NCBI GenBank assembly: GCA_963662355.1
Contig: OY759361.1
Span: 1,426,001-1,490,000 of the forward strand
Reading direction: 5' to 3'
Length of the DNA stretch: 64,000 nucleotides
Source of the DNA: WTFY01 sp026713925
Lineage (GTDB): Bacteria > Pseudomonadota > Gammaproteobacteria > UBA4575
Shown one piece after another: positions 27,168 to 37,424 of this stretch. The first letter of the stretch is position 1; each line of letters begins with the position of its first letter. The notes beneath the pieces are model-generated. The model was not told where the DNA came from, searched no databases, and saw only the letters and a program-made list of their open reading frames with translations. Made by a program: the position numbers and the translations under genes.

Positions 27168-27680
27168 ATGCGTAGCTATCGAGAATTTATCTTGCTGATG
27201 CTGATCCTGTCAGCCATGTTGCCTGGCTGCGGATTTCGCCTGGCTGGCAGCGGTGACGGAGAGAGTTCCAGCGGCCTGAAAACCGTTTCTGTGCACAATA
27301 CGGGTTCGAGTCACGCACTGGCACATTTTACCAGGGAGTATCTCAAATCAAACCGGATTGATGTAGTGGAGCCGGAACAGGCTGCAGTACAACTGGAAAT
27401 ACTGTCTGAAATTACGGGAAAAGAGGTGCTTACGCTGGATCGTGATGGTAAAGCGCGAGAGTTTGACCTGGTGCTGAATATAGCATTTGATGTTAAACGT
27501 ACGGACACAGACTATTCACTCACTGAGCAAAGCATCAGTCTTAACCGGGTTTTCGTATTTGACAAGCGGGATGTACTGGGTTCTGCTGAGGAAGAGCAGC
27601 AACTGCTAGACGAAATGCGCAAGGATGCTGCCAAGCTGATTGTTTATCGTTTGCGCGCCATACCTCTTCAGGACAAGTAG
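27168..27680 (+). CDS. lptE: LPS-assembly lipoprotein LptE
   Basis: Outer-membrane lipoprotein that plugs the LptD barrel and helps place lipopolysaccharide at the cell surface. A signal peptide ends in the lipobox LPGC, with the cysteine at residue 21, followed by GFRLAGSG, the usual LptE start of the mature part. It has 170 residues. It follows leuS directly, as in most gammaproteobacteria; the usual next gene holA is displaced by a minus-strand gene. Confidence 0.93.
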   Translation: MRSYREFILLMLILSAMLPGCGFRLAGSGDGESSSGLKTVSVHNTGSSHALAHFTREYLKSNRIDVVEPEQAAVQLEILSEITGKEVLTLDRDGKAREFDLVLNIAFDVKRTDTDYSLTEQSISLNRVFVFDKRDVLGSAEEEQQLLDEMRKDAAKLIVYRLRAIPLQDK

Positions 27681-27698
27681 CTGAGCCTGCGAATCTGC

Positions 27699-28577
27699 TT
27701 ATCCAGTTTCACCCAGGATTATTTTTGCAATCGCGGCTGAATCCAGGTCACCTTCACCCGATTTGACAATTTTTTCCAAGTATCCAGCGACCAGAGCGGT
27801 TCCCGGCATGGATATGCCGTTTTCCTGTGCGTTCGACAAAGCAATGTCTATATCCTTGTGGTGAAGCTTAGCCTTGAAACCTGGCTCGTAGGCTCCATCC
27901 AGCATGCGTTTGCCATGGACTTCAAGAATTCTGCTGTACGCAAATCCACCCAGAAGCGCCTCGCGAACTCTGTTTGGGTCTACACCGGATGATCTAGCCA
28001 GTAAAAATGCTTCAGCCACTGCTGACATGGTTTGTGCGACAAGAATCTGGTTACAGGCCTTGGCTACCTGTCCGGCACCATGTGTGCCTACGTGCGTGAT
28101 GTTTTTGCCCAGGCACTGCAGGACAGGTAATGCCTGGTAAAAAACTTCTTCCCTGCCTCCGACCATGATAGACAGCGTTGCATCAATGGCACCCTGTTCT
28201 CCACCTGATACAGGGGCATCAAGCATTTCGATTTGTCTGCTATCGAGTTGTCTGGCCAATTGTCGGGTTTCCGCTGGTGATATGGTACTCATGTCAATGA
28301 CCAGGTGTCCTTTGGCAGCACCGTGAATTACACCATCCTTGCCGGTAGTCACCTCTTTGACATCAGGAGTGTCGGAAACAATAGTAATTGTCATTTGACA
28401 GTGTCGAGCCAGTTCAGCGGGAGTCTTGAATCGTTTAATGTCATGCAATTCAAAAGGCTGAAATGATTTTTCCTGACGGGCATAGAGTCCGAGGCTGTAG
28501 CCAGCCCTGATCAGGTTCATGGCAACGGGCCTACCCATGATACCCAGCCCAATCACCCCGATACGATCGATATTCAT
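27699..28577 (-). CDS. Beta-hydroxyacid dehydrogenase, tartronate-semialdehyde reductase-like
   Basis: NAD(P)-dependent dehydrogenase of the 3-hydroxyisobutyrate/GarR/GlxR family. The Rossmann motif is GVIGLGIMGRPVAMNL, the substrate motif DAPVSGGEQGA, and the catalytic lysine lies in GAGQVAKACNQI. The ATG giving MNIDRIGVIG is chosen (292 residues); a GTG 14 codons earlier lacks family support. It is convergent with lptE and divergent from holA, splitting a pair that is normally adjacent. The exact substrate (tartronate semialdehyde, succinic semialdehyde or 3-hydroxyisobutyrate) cannot be decided. Confidence 0.85.
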   Translation of the reverse strand: MNIDRIGVIGLGIMGRPVAMNLIRAGYSLGLYARQEKSFQPFELHDIKRFKTPAELARHCQMTITIVSDTPDVKEVTTGKDGVIHGAAKGHLVIDMSTISPAETRQLARQLDSRQIEMLDAPVSGGEQGAIDATLSIMVGGREEVFYQALPVLQCLGKNITHVGTHGAGQVAKACNQILVAQTMSAVAEAFLLARSSGVDPNRVREALLGGFAYSRILEVHGKRMLDGAYEPGFKAKLHHKDIDIALSNAQENGISMPGTALVAGYLEKIVKSGEGDLDSAAIAKIILGETG

Positions 28578-28699
28578 CTCATTTTGAACCGTAGTATTGA
28601 AACAAGCAGAGCTTAGCACGAAGATTTTACTGTTTATGAGCTTTCATGTAAGTTTTGCATCAGGCCAAAGGTTCTGATGGGTTCTTTGATATTCCCTGT

Positions 28700-29704
28700 A
28701 TGCAAGTTCGATTTTCACAATTGAGAAAATGTCTCGACCGGTCAACGGGTACAGTTTTCCTGGTCACTGGCGATGAGCCGTATCAGCATATGCTGGCTGC
28801 GGACATGTTTCGCAAGCATCAGGCGAAGTCCGGTTTTACAGAAAGGAAAGTCCTCTCTGCTGAAACCGGATTTGACTGGGCTGAACTGGATGCTGCACAA
28901 CACGATCTATCCCTGTTTGGGGAGCGCACGCTTATTGATTTGCGTATTCCGACTGGTAAGCCAGGAGTGAGTGGTTCGAAGGCGCTCGTACGCTTTGTCC
29001 ATGATCTCCATCCGGACGTTGCCTTGCTGATTCAAGCACCCAGACTGGACCGAAATTCAATGAATTCTGCCTGGGTAAAAGCGGTGGACAAGGCAGGTAT
29101 AGTTGTTCGTGTCTGGCCCTTGAGCTACAGGGAAACCGAAAACTGGATTAGGCAGAAACTGAAAGCCGAAGGTTTTTCATCCAACAGGGAAATTGTTGCA
29201 TTTATTGCCTTGCATGTTGAAGGGAATTTGCTTGCTGCCGTACAGGAACTTGAGAAAATTGTACTGGTTAGCGAGAGCAAGGAGTTGACTCTCGAAGCAG
29301 TAAGCAGGGTATTGACGGATAGCAGTCACTATTCCCTGAATGAGCTCAAGGATGCACTGGGAAGCAAGGAGAACATGCGGTGCGTACGTATCCTGCGCGG
29401 GCTAGAAAAGGAAAACGTCAAACCTCCCCTGGTGTTATGGGTCATGGCAGAACAGGCCAGGGCAATGATTGCCAGTCAAGATGCAGCAGCTACTGCCCGG
29501 GTTGCAGGCCGTTCAGACAGGCTCGCCCAGCTTAGCCTTGTTCATCAGCAGCATATTGGCGTACGTGATGCGAACCACGATCAGGAAGTTTCATGCTTGC
29601 TGAGGCAGTGTGCGTGGGTGGATCGTATTATCAAGGGTCAGGCTCACGGTAATCCTTGGCGTGAACTGTTACAATTGGGGTTAGCCATACAAATGGCAGG
29701 ATGA
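28700..29704 (+). CDS. holA: DNA polymerase III delta subunit
   Basis: Clamp-loader subunit that opens the beta sliding clamp. The N-terminal part (TVFLVTGDEPYQHMLAADMF) is the family nucleotide-binding-like region, and VEGNLLAAVQELEKI is the conserved middle motif. The ATG giving MQVRFSQLRKCL fits homologues; an open frame extending 15 codons upstream from a TTG is probably not translated. It has 334 residues. No strong Shine-Dalgarno sequence. Confidence 0.93.
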   Translation: MQVRFSQLRKCLDRSTGTVFLVTGDEPYQHMLAADMFRKHQAKSGFTERKVLSAETGFDWAELDAAQHDLSLFGERTLIDLRIPTGKPGVSGSKALVRFVHDLHPDVALLIQAPRLDRNSMNSAWVKAVDKAGIVVRVWPLSYRETENWIRQKLKAEGFSSNREIVAFIALHVEGNLLAAVQELEKIVLVSESKELTLEAVSRVLTDSSHYSLNELKDALGSKENMRCVRILRGLEKENVKPPLVLWVMAEQARAMIASQDAAATARVAGRSDRLAQLSLVHQQHIGVRDANHDQEVSCLLRQCAWVDRIIKGQAHGNPWRELLQLGLAIQMAG

Positions 29705-29753
29705 GTCGTGTGCTCTTGAAATACCCTGCAAAATCCACAATATTCTGGACATC

Positions 29754-31037
29754 GTGAGCAGTACTGTGAAAGATCAGGACGGGTCATTGGAATGCTACAT
29801 TGCTGATGTAGCCAGGCAAGCGGCATCCGCAAAAAGCGAGATTGGCTATGCGGATACGGACACAAAAAATCAGGCTCTGAGAAATATTGCCGAACAGATC
29901 GTTTCCTCAAGCAACATGCTTAAGGAAGAGAATGAACGTGATCTCCAGGAAGGTGAAAGACGTGGTTTGAGTGCTGCCTTGCTGGATCGTCTGGAACTTA
30001 ATGACAATCGCATCCAGACGATGGCTGAAGGCGTTGAACAGGTTGCCAAGCTGTCTGATCCAGTTGGCCAGACCACACCTATGGCAACGCGTCCAAGTGG
30101 AATCAGGGTGGGTAAGATGCGTGTTGCAATCGGTGTGATTCTGATCATTTATGAGTCGCGCCCCAATGTCACGGCTGATGCAGCAGCATTGTGTATCAAG
30201 TCAGGCAATGTGACCATCCTTCGTGGAGGGTCTGAAGCACTACATTCCAACCATGCAATCGCAAGGTGCATTCATGCCGGCCTTGATCAGGCAGGCCTTT
30301 CCAGAGATATCGTTCAGATTATCAATACACCCGATCGGGATGCCGTTGGGCTGTTGCTGCAGTTCAGTCAGTATATCGATGTGGTAATTCCCCGTGGCGG
30401 CAAAGGTCTGATCGAACGAATCATTCAGGATTCATGCATTCCACTGATCAAGCATCTGGATGGCGTATGCCACGTCTACATTCATGAGGATGCGGATGCG
30501 AGGATGGCTATCGATATTGCCGTCAATGCTAAGGCACAGCGCTTTGGAGTCTGCAACGCCATGGAGACTCTGCTGGTGGACCGGGCTATCGCAGGGAAAG
30601 TATTACCGGAGATCAGGCAACGGTTTGATCTCAAGGGGGTGGAGATACGCGGTTGTGAGGAAACCTGTTCCAGGTTACCTGGAATTGCCCGGGCTTATGA
30701 ACAGGACTGGTTTGAAGAATACCTGGGGCCGGTGTTGTCTGTCCGCATTGTAGATGGCATCACACAGGCAGTCGAGCATATACAGGCCTATGGCTCCCAG
30801 CATACGGATGCGATCGTAACGAACAATGATGCAATTGCGCAAAAGTTCCTGCGCATGGTGGATTCGAGTTCAGTCATGGTGAATGCCTCAACACGTTTTG
30901 CTGACGGTTTCGAGTATGGTCTGGGAGCAGAGATTGGAATCAGTACGGACAAGCTGCATGTCAGGGGTCCTGTGGGCTTGGAGGGATTGACTACCCAGAA
31001 GTTTATTGTGCTAGGGGGTGGGAATATACGTGAATAG
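29754..31037 (+). CDS. proA: Gamma-glutamyl phosphate reductase
   Basis: Second step of proline synthesis, reducing gamma-glutamyl phosphate with NADPH. The aldehyde-dehydrogenase-type catalytic cysteine lies in AQRFGVCNAMETLLVD, and the family segment CIKSGNVTILRGGSEA is clear. It has 427 residues from a GTG start. It lies between holA and nadD; a proA-nadD pair is common in gammaproteobacteria. Confidence 0.97.
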   Translation: MSSTVKDQDGSLECYIADVARQAASAKSEIGYADTDTKNQALRNIAEQIVSSSNMLKEENERDLQEGERRGLSAALLDRLELNDNRIQTMAEGVEQVAKLSDPVGQTTPMATRPSGIRVGKMRVAIGVILIIYESRPNVTADAAALCIKSGNVTILRGGSEALHSNHAIARCIHAGLDQAGLSRDIVQIINTPDRDAVGLLLQFSQYIDVVIPRGGKGLIERIIQDSCIPLIKHLDGVCHVYIHEDADARMAIDIAVNAKAQRFGVCNAMETLLVDRAIAGKVLPEIRQRFDLKGVEIRGCEETCSRLPGIARAYEQDWFEEYLGPVLSVRIVDGITQAVEHIQAYGSQHTDAIVTNNDAIAQKFLRMVDSSSVMVNASTRFADGFEYGLGAEIGISTDKLHVRGPVGLEGLTTQKFIVLGGGNIRE

Positions 31038-31123
31038 TGATACCGCCTTAAGGCTTTCAGGTATATTTGGACTGGGGTCAGTACAGATGATTCAGTCTTG
31101 GTCTGATCGATCAGGGTAGGGGT

Positions 31124-31765
31124 GTGTTAGGCATATTTGGCGGCACTTTTGATCCGGTTCACTTTGGACATATCAAGCTGGTACTGGCACTACTGGAACA
31201 TTTTGATTTCGAACAAATTCGGTTTGTGCCCTGTCGAAAGCCTCCTCACAAGCGTGCCATCTGTGTCGATGCAAAACATCGACTGCATATGCTGAACATG
31301 GTTACGCATGCGAATTCAAAACTGAAGGTTGATGATCGTGAGCTGAGACGGGCTGGGCCATCGTACATGGTGGATACCCTGAAGGAACTTCGTGAAGAAT
31401 CCGGGGCAGCGTGTACACTGGTATTGATATTGGGTATTGATGCATTTTTGAATTTCTGTACGTGGCACAAATATGACGCGATCCTGTCAATTTGTCATAT
31501 CATGCTGTTGCGGCGACCCGGATACAGGCTTGCCAGGCAGGGTTGTGAGCATGAACTATTTAAACGATATGGTACGGACAAAATCATGGCAGTCTACGAG
31601 TCACCTGGCGGACACATATTTCTCAGTAATGAAGAGGAAATAGAAATTTCATCCACTGCGATTCGCCGATGCATAGCAAAAGGGAAACAACCCAGATACC
31701 TGCTGCCGGGTAACGTATGGGATTATATCCGCAGGCATGACCTGTATCACCAGGCCGCAGCATAA
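31124..31765 (+). CDS. nadD: Nicotinate-nucleotide adenylyltransferase
   Basis: Forms nicotinate adenine dinucleotide in NAD synthesis. The nucleotidyltransferase motif is GIFGGTFDPVHFGHIKL, and the second motif is ISSTAIRR. A GTG start is preceded by the G-rich GGTAGGG. It has 213 residues. Homologues are usually followed by rsfS and rlmH; neither is here. Confidence 0.96.
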   Translation: MLGIFGGTFDPVHFGHIKLVLALLEHFDFEQIRFVPCRKPPHKRAICVDAKHRLHMLNMVTHANSKLKVDDRELRRAGPSYMVDTLKELREESGAACTLVLILGIDAFLNFCTWHKYDAILSICHIMLLRRPGYRLARQGCEHELFKRYGTDKIMAVYESPGGHIFLSNEEEIEISSTAIRRCIAKGKQPRYLLPGNVWDYIRRHDLYHQAAA

Positions 31766-31917
31766 GCAGTACAACAGAAACAGTACTGAATACCCTAGAA
31801 CTTGAACTCATGCACGATAAGGGAAAAGCCAGTGCTTAGGATATCGCATGTTCTTGTTAACACCTGTCGCAGCAGGCGGCACATGTGGCCAGCAGGTAAA
31901 TGCCTGAAATATTGGCC

Positions 31918-33429
31918 ATGAGTGAAGAAATACTGATCAATGTCACACCTCGAGAGACGAGGGTTGCAATCGTTGAAAATGGTATGTTGCAGGAAGTGCA
32001 GATCGAGCGCCTGGCCAAGCAGGGTCTGGTCGGAAACATATTCAAAGGCTGTGTGAGCAAGGTCATGCCGGGCATGGATGCGGCATTTGTTGATATCGGC
32101 TTGCCCAAAGCTGCATTCATCCACAGTTCCGATGTCGCTTATCTGCCTAAAAGTTCACGGACCAGGCAAATCGTGTCGTCTGGGCCGGTCCCAGGTGAAA
32201 ACACTGTACAGCCACATGGCGAATCTATTACGAATTTGCTGCATGAAGGACAACAACTACTCGTTCAGGTCGTTAAGGATCAACTGGGTACCAAAGGTGC
32301 GCGTCTTACGACCAGTATTACTGTCCCCTCTCGGTACATGGTATTGCTGCCATACTCGAACGATGTACGGTTATCGTCACGTATTGATGACCAGCTGGAA
32401 CGTACGCGGTTGACGGAACTTACAAAAAGTCTGCTTGATGATTCGAGTGCCAACTGTGGCTGTATTCTGAGAACTGCTGCAGAAGGTGTGGACGAAGCAG
32501 ACCTGAAAAGGGACTTGAAGTTTCTGCTGAGTCTCTGGGATACGATCGTGGAAAAAGTTATTCGTGTGTCGTCAGTAGATCAGGTGTATTCAGATCTGCC
32601 GCTCGCAGTTCGCGTGTTGCGAGATCTTTCAATCGAAGACGTTGAAATAGTCAGGGTTGATTCACGTTTTACATACGAGACCGTAAAGGAGTTTTCTGCA
32701 AAGCTTGTACCGGAAATTGCTGATCGCATTATGCACTACCCGGGCAGCCGACCTATATTTGATCTTTATTCGATTGAAGACGAACTGCAGAAATCCTTGC
32801 AAAGGAAAGTGACACTCAAATCAGGTGGCCATCTGATCTTTGACCAAACCGAGGCGATGACTACCATTGACGTCAATACAGGCGGCTTTGTTGGTCACCG
32901 GAATCTGGAAGAGACGATCTACAAAACCAACCTGGAGGCGGCGCAGGCCATTGCTCGCCAGCTACGACTGCGTAATCTTGGCGGTATTATCATTATAGAT
33001 TTCATTGACATGGAGGATGAGGAACATAAACGCCAGGTTATGCGAATATTTGAAAAATCCCTTGGTAAGGACCGGGCCAGAAGTCAGGTCTGTGATGTAT
33101 CACCCTTGGGCCTGGTTGAAATGACACGCAAGCGTACACGTGAGAGCTTGGAGCATATCTTGTGTGAACCCTGTTTTAACTGTGCGGGGCGCGGCTATAT
33201 CAAGACTGCTGAAACTGTGTGTTTTGAATTGTTTCGTGAGATCATGCGTGAAGCACTTCAGTATGAGACGAACGAACTTCTGGTTTTGGCATCTCAACCT
33301 GTAGTAGACCTTTTGCTGGACGAGGAATCTACCAGTCTGGCTGAACTGGAAGACTACATAGGCAAAACTATCAAACTGCAGGTTGAATCGTTGTATTCGC
33401 AGGAACAGTTTGATGTAGTGCCTCTGTGA
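31918..33429 (+). CDS. rng: Ribonuclease G
   Basis: Endoribonuclease that matures 16S rRNA 5' ends and degrades some mRNAs. The S1-domain region begins LVGNIFKGCVSKVMPGMDAA; the catalytic acidic segment is TTIDVNTGGFVG with IIIIDFIDM. The zinc-link cysteines are in CFNCAGRGYIK. The ATG giving MSEEILINVTPRETRV matches the family; another ATG six codons upstream has an AGG nearby and cannot be excluded. It has 503 residues. The stop overlaps the yhdP start by four bases. Confidence 0.95.
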   Translation: MSEEILINVTPRETRVAIVENGMLQEVQIERLAKQGLVGNIFKGCVSKVMPGMDAAFVDIGLPKAAFIHSSDVAYLPKSSRTRQIVSSGPVPGENTVQPHGESITNLLHEGQQLLVQVVKDQLGTKGARLTTSITVPSRYMVLLPYSNDVRLSSRIDDQLERTRLTELTKSLLDDSSANCGCILRTAAEGVDEADLKRDLKFLLSLWDTIVEKVIRVSSVDQVYSDLPLAVRVLRDLSIEDVEIVRVDSRFTYETVKEFSAKLVPEIADRIMHYPGSRPIFDLYSIEDELQKSLQRKVTLKSGGHLIFDQTEAMTTIDVNTGGFVGHRNLEETIYKTNLEAAQAIARQLRLRNLGGIIIIDFIDMEDEEHKRQVMRIFEKSLGKDRARSQVCDVSPLGLVEMTRKRTRESLEHILCEPCFNCAGRGYIKTAETVCFELFREIMREALQYETNELLVLASQPVVDLLLDEESTSLAELEDYIGKTIKLQVESLYSQEQFDVVPL

Positions 33430-36400
33430 AGGCAGATAATCACATGTGGCGCAGATTGTTACTCGCTGGCGGATACACTGTTGCAGGTGTTCTGGTATTA
33501 GTAGCTGTAGCAAGCAGTGTTATCCGCGTGAACCCTTCCCTGCATCAAAACTATCTTCCTGCAATCCAGCAAAGCATTTCGTCCATTGTGGGCAAACCCG
33601 TACAAATCAGGATGATTCGTATCGACTGGAATGGCTATGTCCCACTTGTCACAGTACATGGTTTGTCTGTGTATTCTGATGACACAAGACAAAAGCAGCT
33701 CTTGTATGCAGAGAAAGCTTTTGTCTCGATTGATCCGTACAGGAGCCTGATGGACAGAGAATTTGCCATCCGGGAACTGCAATTGACCGGTGGCAATCTG
33801 GAAGTCCTGCGAACCGGGGACAAGAGAATAATTTTAAATGGCATAGATATCAGTGACCAGGTTGCCACCAGGACAAATTCCGATACAGCACGTGACATAC
33901 GCATCAGCTTGTCGGGGAGCACGGTTGCAATCAAAGACGAGATTCTGAATTTGGAATACTTTCTTGAACGTGCGGATATCATGCTCATTTTCCATGAAGG
34001 TAAGCTCAGGGTTGCGTCAAAATTCTTGTTGCCCGATTCGTTGGGCAATGCACTCGTGCTAGCTGTCGATGTGGAAAACCTTGATCAGGAATTGAAAAGC
34101 ATCAAGGGAGCAGTGTATGCAAAAGGTGAAAATGTCAATCTTGAGCTTCTGGGTAATGTTTTCCCAATGTTGCAGGTGGGAGTTCGTGGCGGGCGCTCTG
34201 ATTTCGAGATCTGGGGTAGCTTGAAGTCTGTTCAGGAGACGTTATTTCACGGGCGGCTGGTTGTTCGTGATCTTGAGTATCGTGACCTGGAGAATCAGGT
34301 CGGCGAGGTTGGCCAAGAAGTTATCGCACTGGACACACGGTTTAAGATGCAGGGATCAGGTGACAACTGGCATTTGGCCCTGATAGACAGTGATATTCGG
34401 ACTGCAAACCGGAAATGGGCCGGGGAAAATTATGAAATTAAGTGTATTCAATGTAATTCCGAGGCGTTCACGGTCAGTGCAGCACTGGAGTATGTCAATT
34501 TGGTCGATCTGCTGGCAACGCTTCAGCATTTTCCGGTTTTTTCAGGACACCTGCAAAGAATTTGGCCGGATGTACAGATTCGTGGAGAACTCAGTAATGT
34601 GCAGCTCTTGACCCGCTGGCATGACAAGCAGGTCGCCAAGTACGCGTACAAGGCTTCCCTGCAAAATATAGCAGTTTTTGCACCTGTCTATGCATTCGAG
34701 GCATCATCTTTGTCTGGCGAGGTGGTTGGCAATCATCTTCAAGGCAGGTTTTCACTCGATTCACCTGCTGCGAAAATTCACGCATATCACGTGGCAAACG
34801 ATGCGTTTCCGGATCATAAGATTACAGGACAAATCAAATGGAAGATTTTGGACCATAGTTTTGTGGCCGGCCTGGAAAATATTTCACTTGTAGCCGATGG
34901 TATGCATGCAAACTTGCAGGGCATCGTCCAGTTAGGCCATGAAAAATCCTATGCTGACCTGCAGGCCGAAATACCGCAAGCGCGGATAGCAGCCCTGAAA
35001 TCATGGTTACCCTATAAGATAATGAACCAGAAGCTTGTGCATTGGTTTCGTGAAGCTGTAAAAGACGGGGTGTTGAGTCATGCCAGACTTTTGTTCAATG
35101 GGGACCCGGGGCGGTTTTCGTTCGGAGGTGAAACAGAAAGGTTTGAGGTATATGCAGGGATAGAAGACGCTTCCCTGGACTACCGTAAGTCATGGCCGGG
35201 CATTCGCAATGCTTCTGCAAGTCTGGAAATCAGGGATAAGCAGCTGAATGTACAGGGCAGTATGGGAGAGATCTTGAATTCAGATTTCCACAGCTTTACT
35301 GCTTCGATTGATGACATCAGGTTGCCAAGGTTGGTGATTCATGGCAACAGCAGCGGGCCTGCAAATGATATTTTGGCTTTTTTAAAGCAGTCCACACTAA
35401 TACCGCTGGACAGCCAGATACCCAGGCATATCTCAGTGGCAGGGGATGTAGGCCTGGACCTGAATATTGTTATGACCCTCACCAGAAAGCTGGAGAAAGA
35501 AAGGCACGTGGATGGAACGATAGAATTCCGTGGCACAGACCTGACGGTTACCCAGCTCTCTCTTCCTTTTACCAATGTGAATGGCAGATTGAATTTTAGT
35601 CGTCAGGGTGTTGAAGGCAAAGGACTTCGTGCTGAGTTGTACGGGTCGACATTTGGTATCGAAGCTGAATTGTTGGAAAATGGACGCACTGGCCTGCAAA
35701 TTGGAGGTGATTTTGATATTGACTCCTGGATGGCTGCAAACCATTTCCAGGCTGCGGAATACATACGCGGAAAAGCCCTCCTTTCGGCGACTGTCAGTTT
35801 GCCGCAGCTCGGAAAGCATGATGCTGACGGGTCGCTGGAGATCAACATTGACAGTGATCTTACCGGCACGTCTTTTACTTTACCTGAGCCTTTAAACAAG
35901 GATTCGGGCGTACCCTCGGCCTTGAATATACATACCCGGTATCAATCGGGAGTGACTCACCCGCTGGTTGCCAGGTTTGAAGACAGGATTTTTGTACAGG
36001 CACAGCTGGACCCTGACAGCAAGCAGATTTCTGCTTTGGAGGTCAGGACCGGCAATGGCCAGTTTGACTCGCTTCAAGAGGGAGTAACAGTATCTGGAAA
36101 TTTTGATCGCCTGGACATGACAGGGTGGCTGGACACGTTTAAGTCGAATACTGGAATGGATTCCCTGGCACTGCAGGCAGTTGATATTCAGGCTAATGAG
36201 ATTTCCGTTTTTGGTATAGCGTTCCGGGAGGCAAGATTCATCCTTGAGAAGGATGTGCAAGCATGGTCTGGTAGAATCCGGTCGCAAACATTCAGTGGAG
36301 AATTCCACTACCCGCAGACTCCAGAGTCGGACAGGATTGTTACAGCCAGGCTGGACCATTTCCGGTTTGACAAGCCCGAGGAAGAAGTTACCATCTCTGT

Positions 36401-37301
36401 GGACCCTCGGAATTTACCAGCACTGGATGTGCATGTCAGGCGGTTTGAACTGGGCGATCTCCCTGTAAATAATGTTATCTTGAAAACCGAGCCTTCTCCT
36501 CAGGGGATGATCATTGATTCCATGTCCGGGGAAGGGAACAGTTTGGAAATTGTTGCAAGCGGGGCCTGGAACGTTGATGCAAACAGTGTCCAGAGTACGG
36601 AGTTAGATATTGTACTTGTAACACAGGACCTGCGTGACTCATTGGAAGGACTTGGGTTCGAAACGGAGATGAAAAAAGGGGAAGGCGTTATTTCTTCCAA
36701 AATCCATTGGCCTGGTGCACCATATCAATTTTCTCTTGATTCCTTTGCGGGCACTGCAAATCTCAGGCTCAAGGATGGAGAGATAGTGTCCGTTGAACCT
36801 GGGGCTGGTCGATTAATTGGCTTACTTAATATAAGTGTAATTTCCAGGAGGCTTTCCCTGGATTTTTCTGACTTCTTCTCTGAAGGCTATGTGTTTGATA
36901 AGATTCGTGGCAACCTGGCTTTCAGGGATGGAAACCTGACTACTGAGGACCTGCGCATCAAGGGTCCAACCGCAGATATAGAAATTGAAGGTCGGACAGG
37001 GATAGTAGATAAGGATTATGATCAGCTGATAACTGTGACGCCACATGTCAGTGGGGGGTTGCCATGGCTCGGAATATCTATGGGGCCTGCTGGAGTGGGG
37101 GGTATTTATGTCCTGGGGAAGATCGCTGAAAAGATCGGGATTGATGTGGACAAGGTCGTCGAGGTGCAATATCACATGACAGGAAGCTGGGACGATCCGA
37201 AGATTGAACCCGTTGCACAAAAAGCTGCAGAGACGGAACCTTCCTTACAGGGTCCAGCATCAGGTTCATCCGGGGAAGAATCTGCAACCGCTTCTCCGTA
37301 A
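33426..37301 (+). CDS. yhdP: YhdP, AsmA-like lipid transport protein
   Basis: Large inner-membrane-anchored AsmA-family protein that, with TamB and YdbH, is implicated in moving phospholipids to the outer membrane. One N-terminal membrane helix (about residues 10-30, GYTVAGVLVLVAVASSVI) is followed by a long beta-rich periplasmic body with DUF3971 and AsmA C-terminal features, ending near ITVTPHVSGGLPWLGISMG. At 1291 residues it is full length. A GTG start overlaps the end of rng, as in the conserved rng-yhdP pair. Confidence 0.95.
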   Translation: MKADNHMWRRLLLAGGYTVAGVLVLVAVASSVIRVNPSLHQNYLPAIQQSISSIVGKPVQIRMIRIDWNGYVPLVTVHGLSVYSDDTRQKQLLYAEKAFVSIDPYRSLMDREFAIRELQLTGGNLEVLRTGDKRIILNGIDISDQVATRTNSDTARDIRISLSGSTVAIKDEILNLEYFLERADIMLIFHEGKLRVASKFLLPDSLGNALVLAVDVENLDQELKSIKGAVYAKGENVNLELLGNVFPMLQVGVRGGRSDFEIWGSLKSVQETLFHGRLVVRDLEYRDLENQVGEVGQEVIALDTRFKMQGSGDNWHLALIDSDIRTANRKWAGENYEIKCIQCNSEAFTVSAALEYVNLVDLLATLQHFPVFSGHLQRIWPDVQIRGELSNVQLLTRWHDKQVAKYAYKASLQNIAVFAPVYAFEASSLSGEVVGNHLQGRFSLDSPAAKIHAYHVANDAFPDHKITGQIKWKILDHSFVAGLENISLVADGMHANLQGIVQLGHEKSYADLQAEIPQARIAALKSWLPYKIMNQKLVHWFREAVKDGVLSHARLLFNGDPGRFSFGGETERFEVYAGIEDASLDYRKSWPGIRNASASLEIRDKQLNVQGSMGEILNSDFHSFTASIDDIRLPRLVIHGNSSGPANDILAFLKQSTLIPLDSQIPRHISVAGDVGLDLNIVMTLTRKLEKERHVDGTIEFRGTDLTVTQLSLPFTNVNGRLNFSRQGVEGKGLRAELYGSTFGIEAELLENGRTGLQIGGDFDIDSWMAANHFQAAEYIRGKALLSATVSLPQLGKHDADGSLEINIDSDLTGTSFTLPEPLNKDSGVPSALNIHTRYQSGVTHPLVARFEDRIFVQAQLDPDSKQISALEVRTGNGQFDSLQEGVTVSGNFDRLDMTGWLDTFKSNTGMDSLALQAVDIQANEISVFGIAFREARFILEKDVQAWSGRIRSQTFSGEFHYPQTPESDRIVTARLDHFRFDKPEEEVTISVDPRNLPALDVHVRRFELGDLPVNNVILKTEPSPQGMIIDSMSGEGNSLEIVASGAWNVDANSVQSTELDIVLVTQDLRDSLEGLGFETEMKKGEGVISSKIHWPGAPYQFSLDSFAGTANLRLKDGEIVSVEPGAGRLIGLLNISVISRRLSLDFSDFFSEGYVFDKIRGNLAFRDGNLTTEDLRIKGPTADIEIEGRTGIVDKDYDQLITVTPHVSGGLPWLGISMGPAGVGGIYVLGKIAEKIGIDVDKVVEVQYHMTGSWDDPKIEPVAQKAAETEPSLQGPASGSSGEESATASP

Positions 37302-37424
37302 TCCAGTGAGCATTCGAGTGCAGGGATAAAATCCGAGCAGCCAGGTATGAATTTCAGTTTTGAAAGCCTTCATGATGGGTGCCTGCATTACAGAACATCC
37401 ATTTAAAATTTTCGGGGTTGTACA

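Noticed and set aside
31784..31917. Possible rsfS remnant between nadD and rng
   Set aside because: Short stretches such as TCGQQVNA faintly resemble RsfS, but the match is too short and broken by stops to support a pseudogene call.
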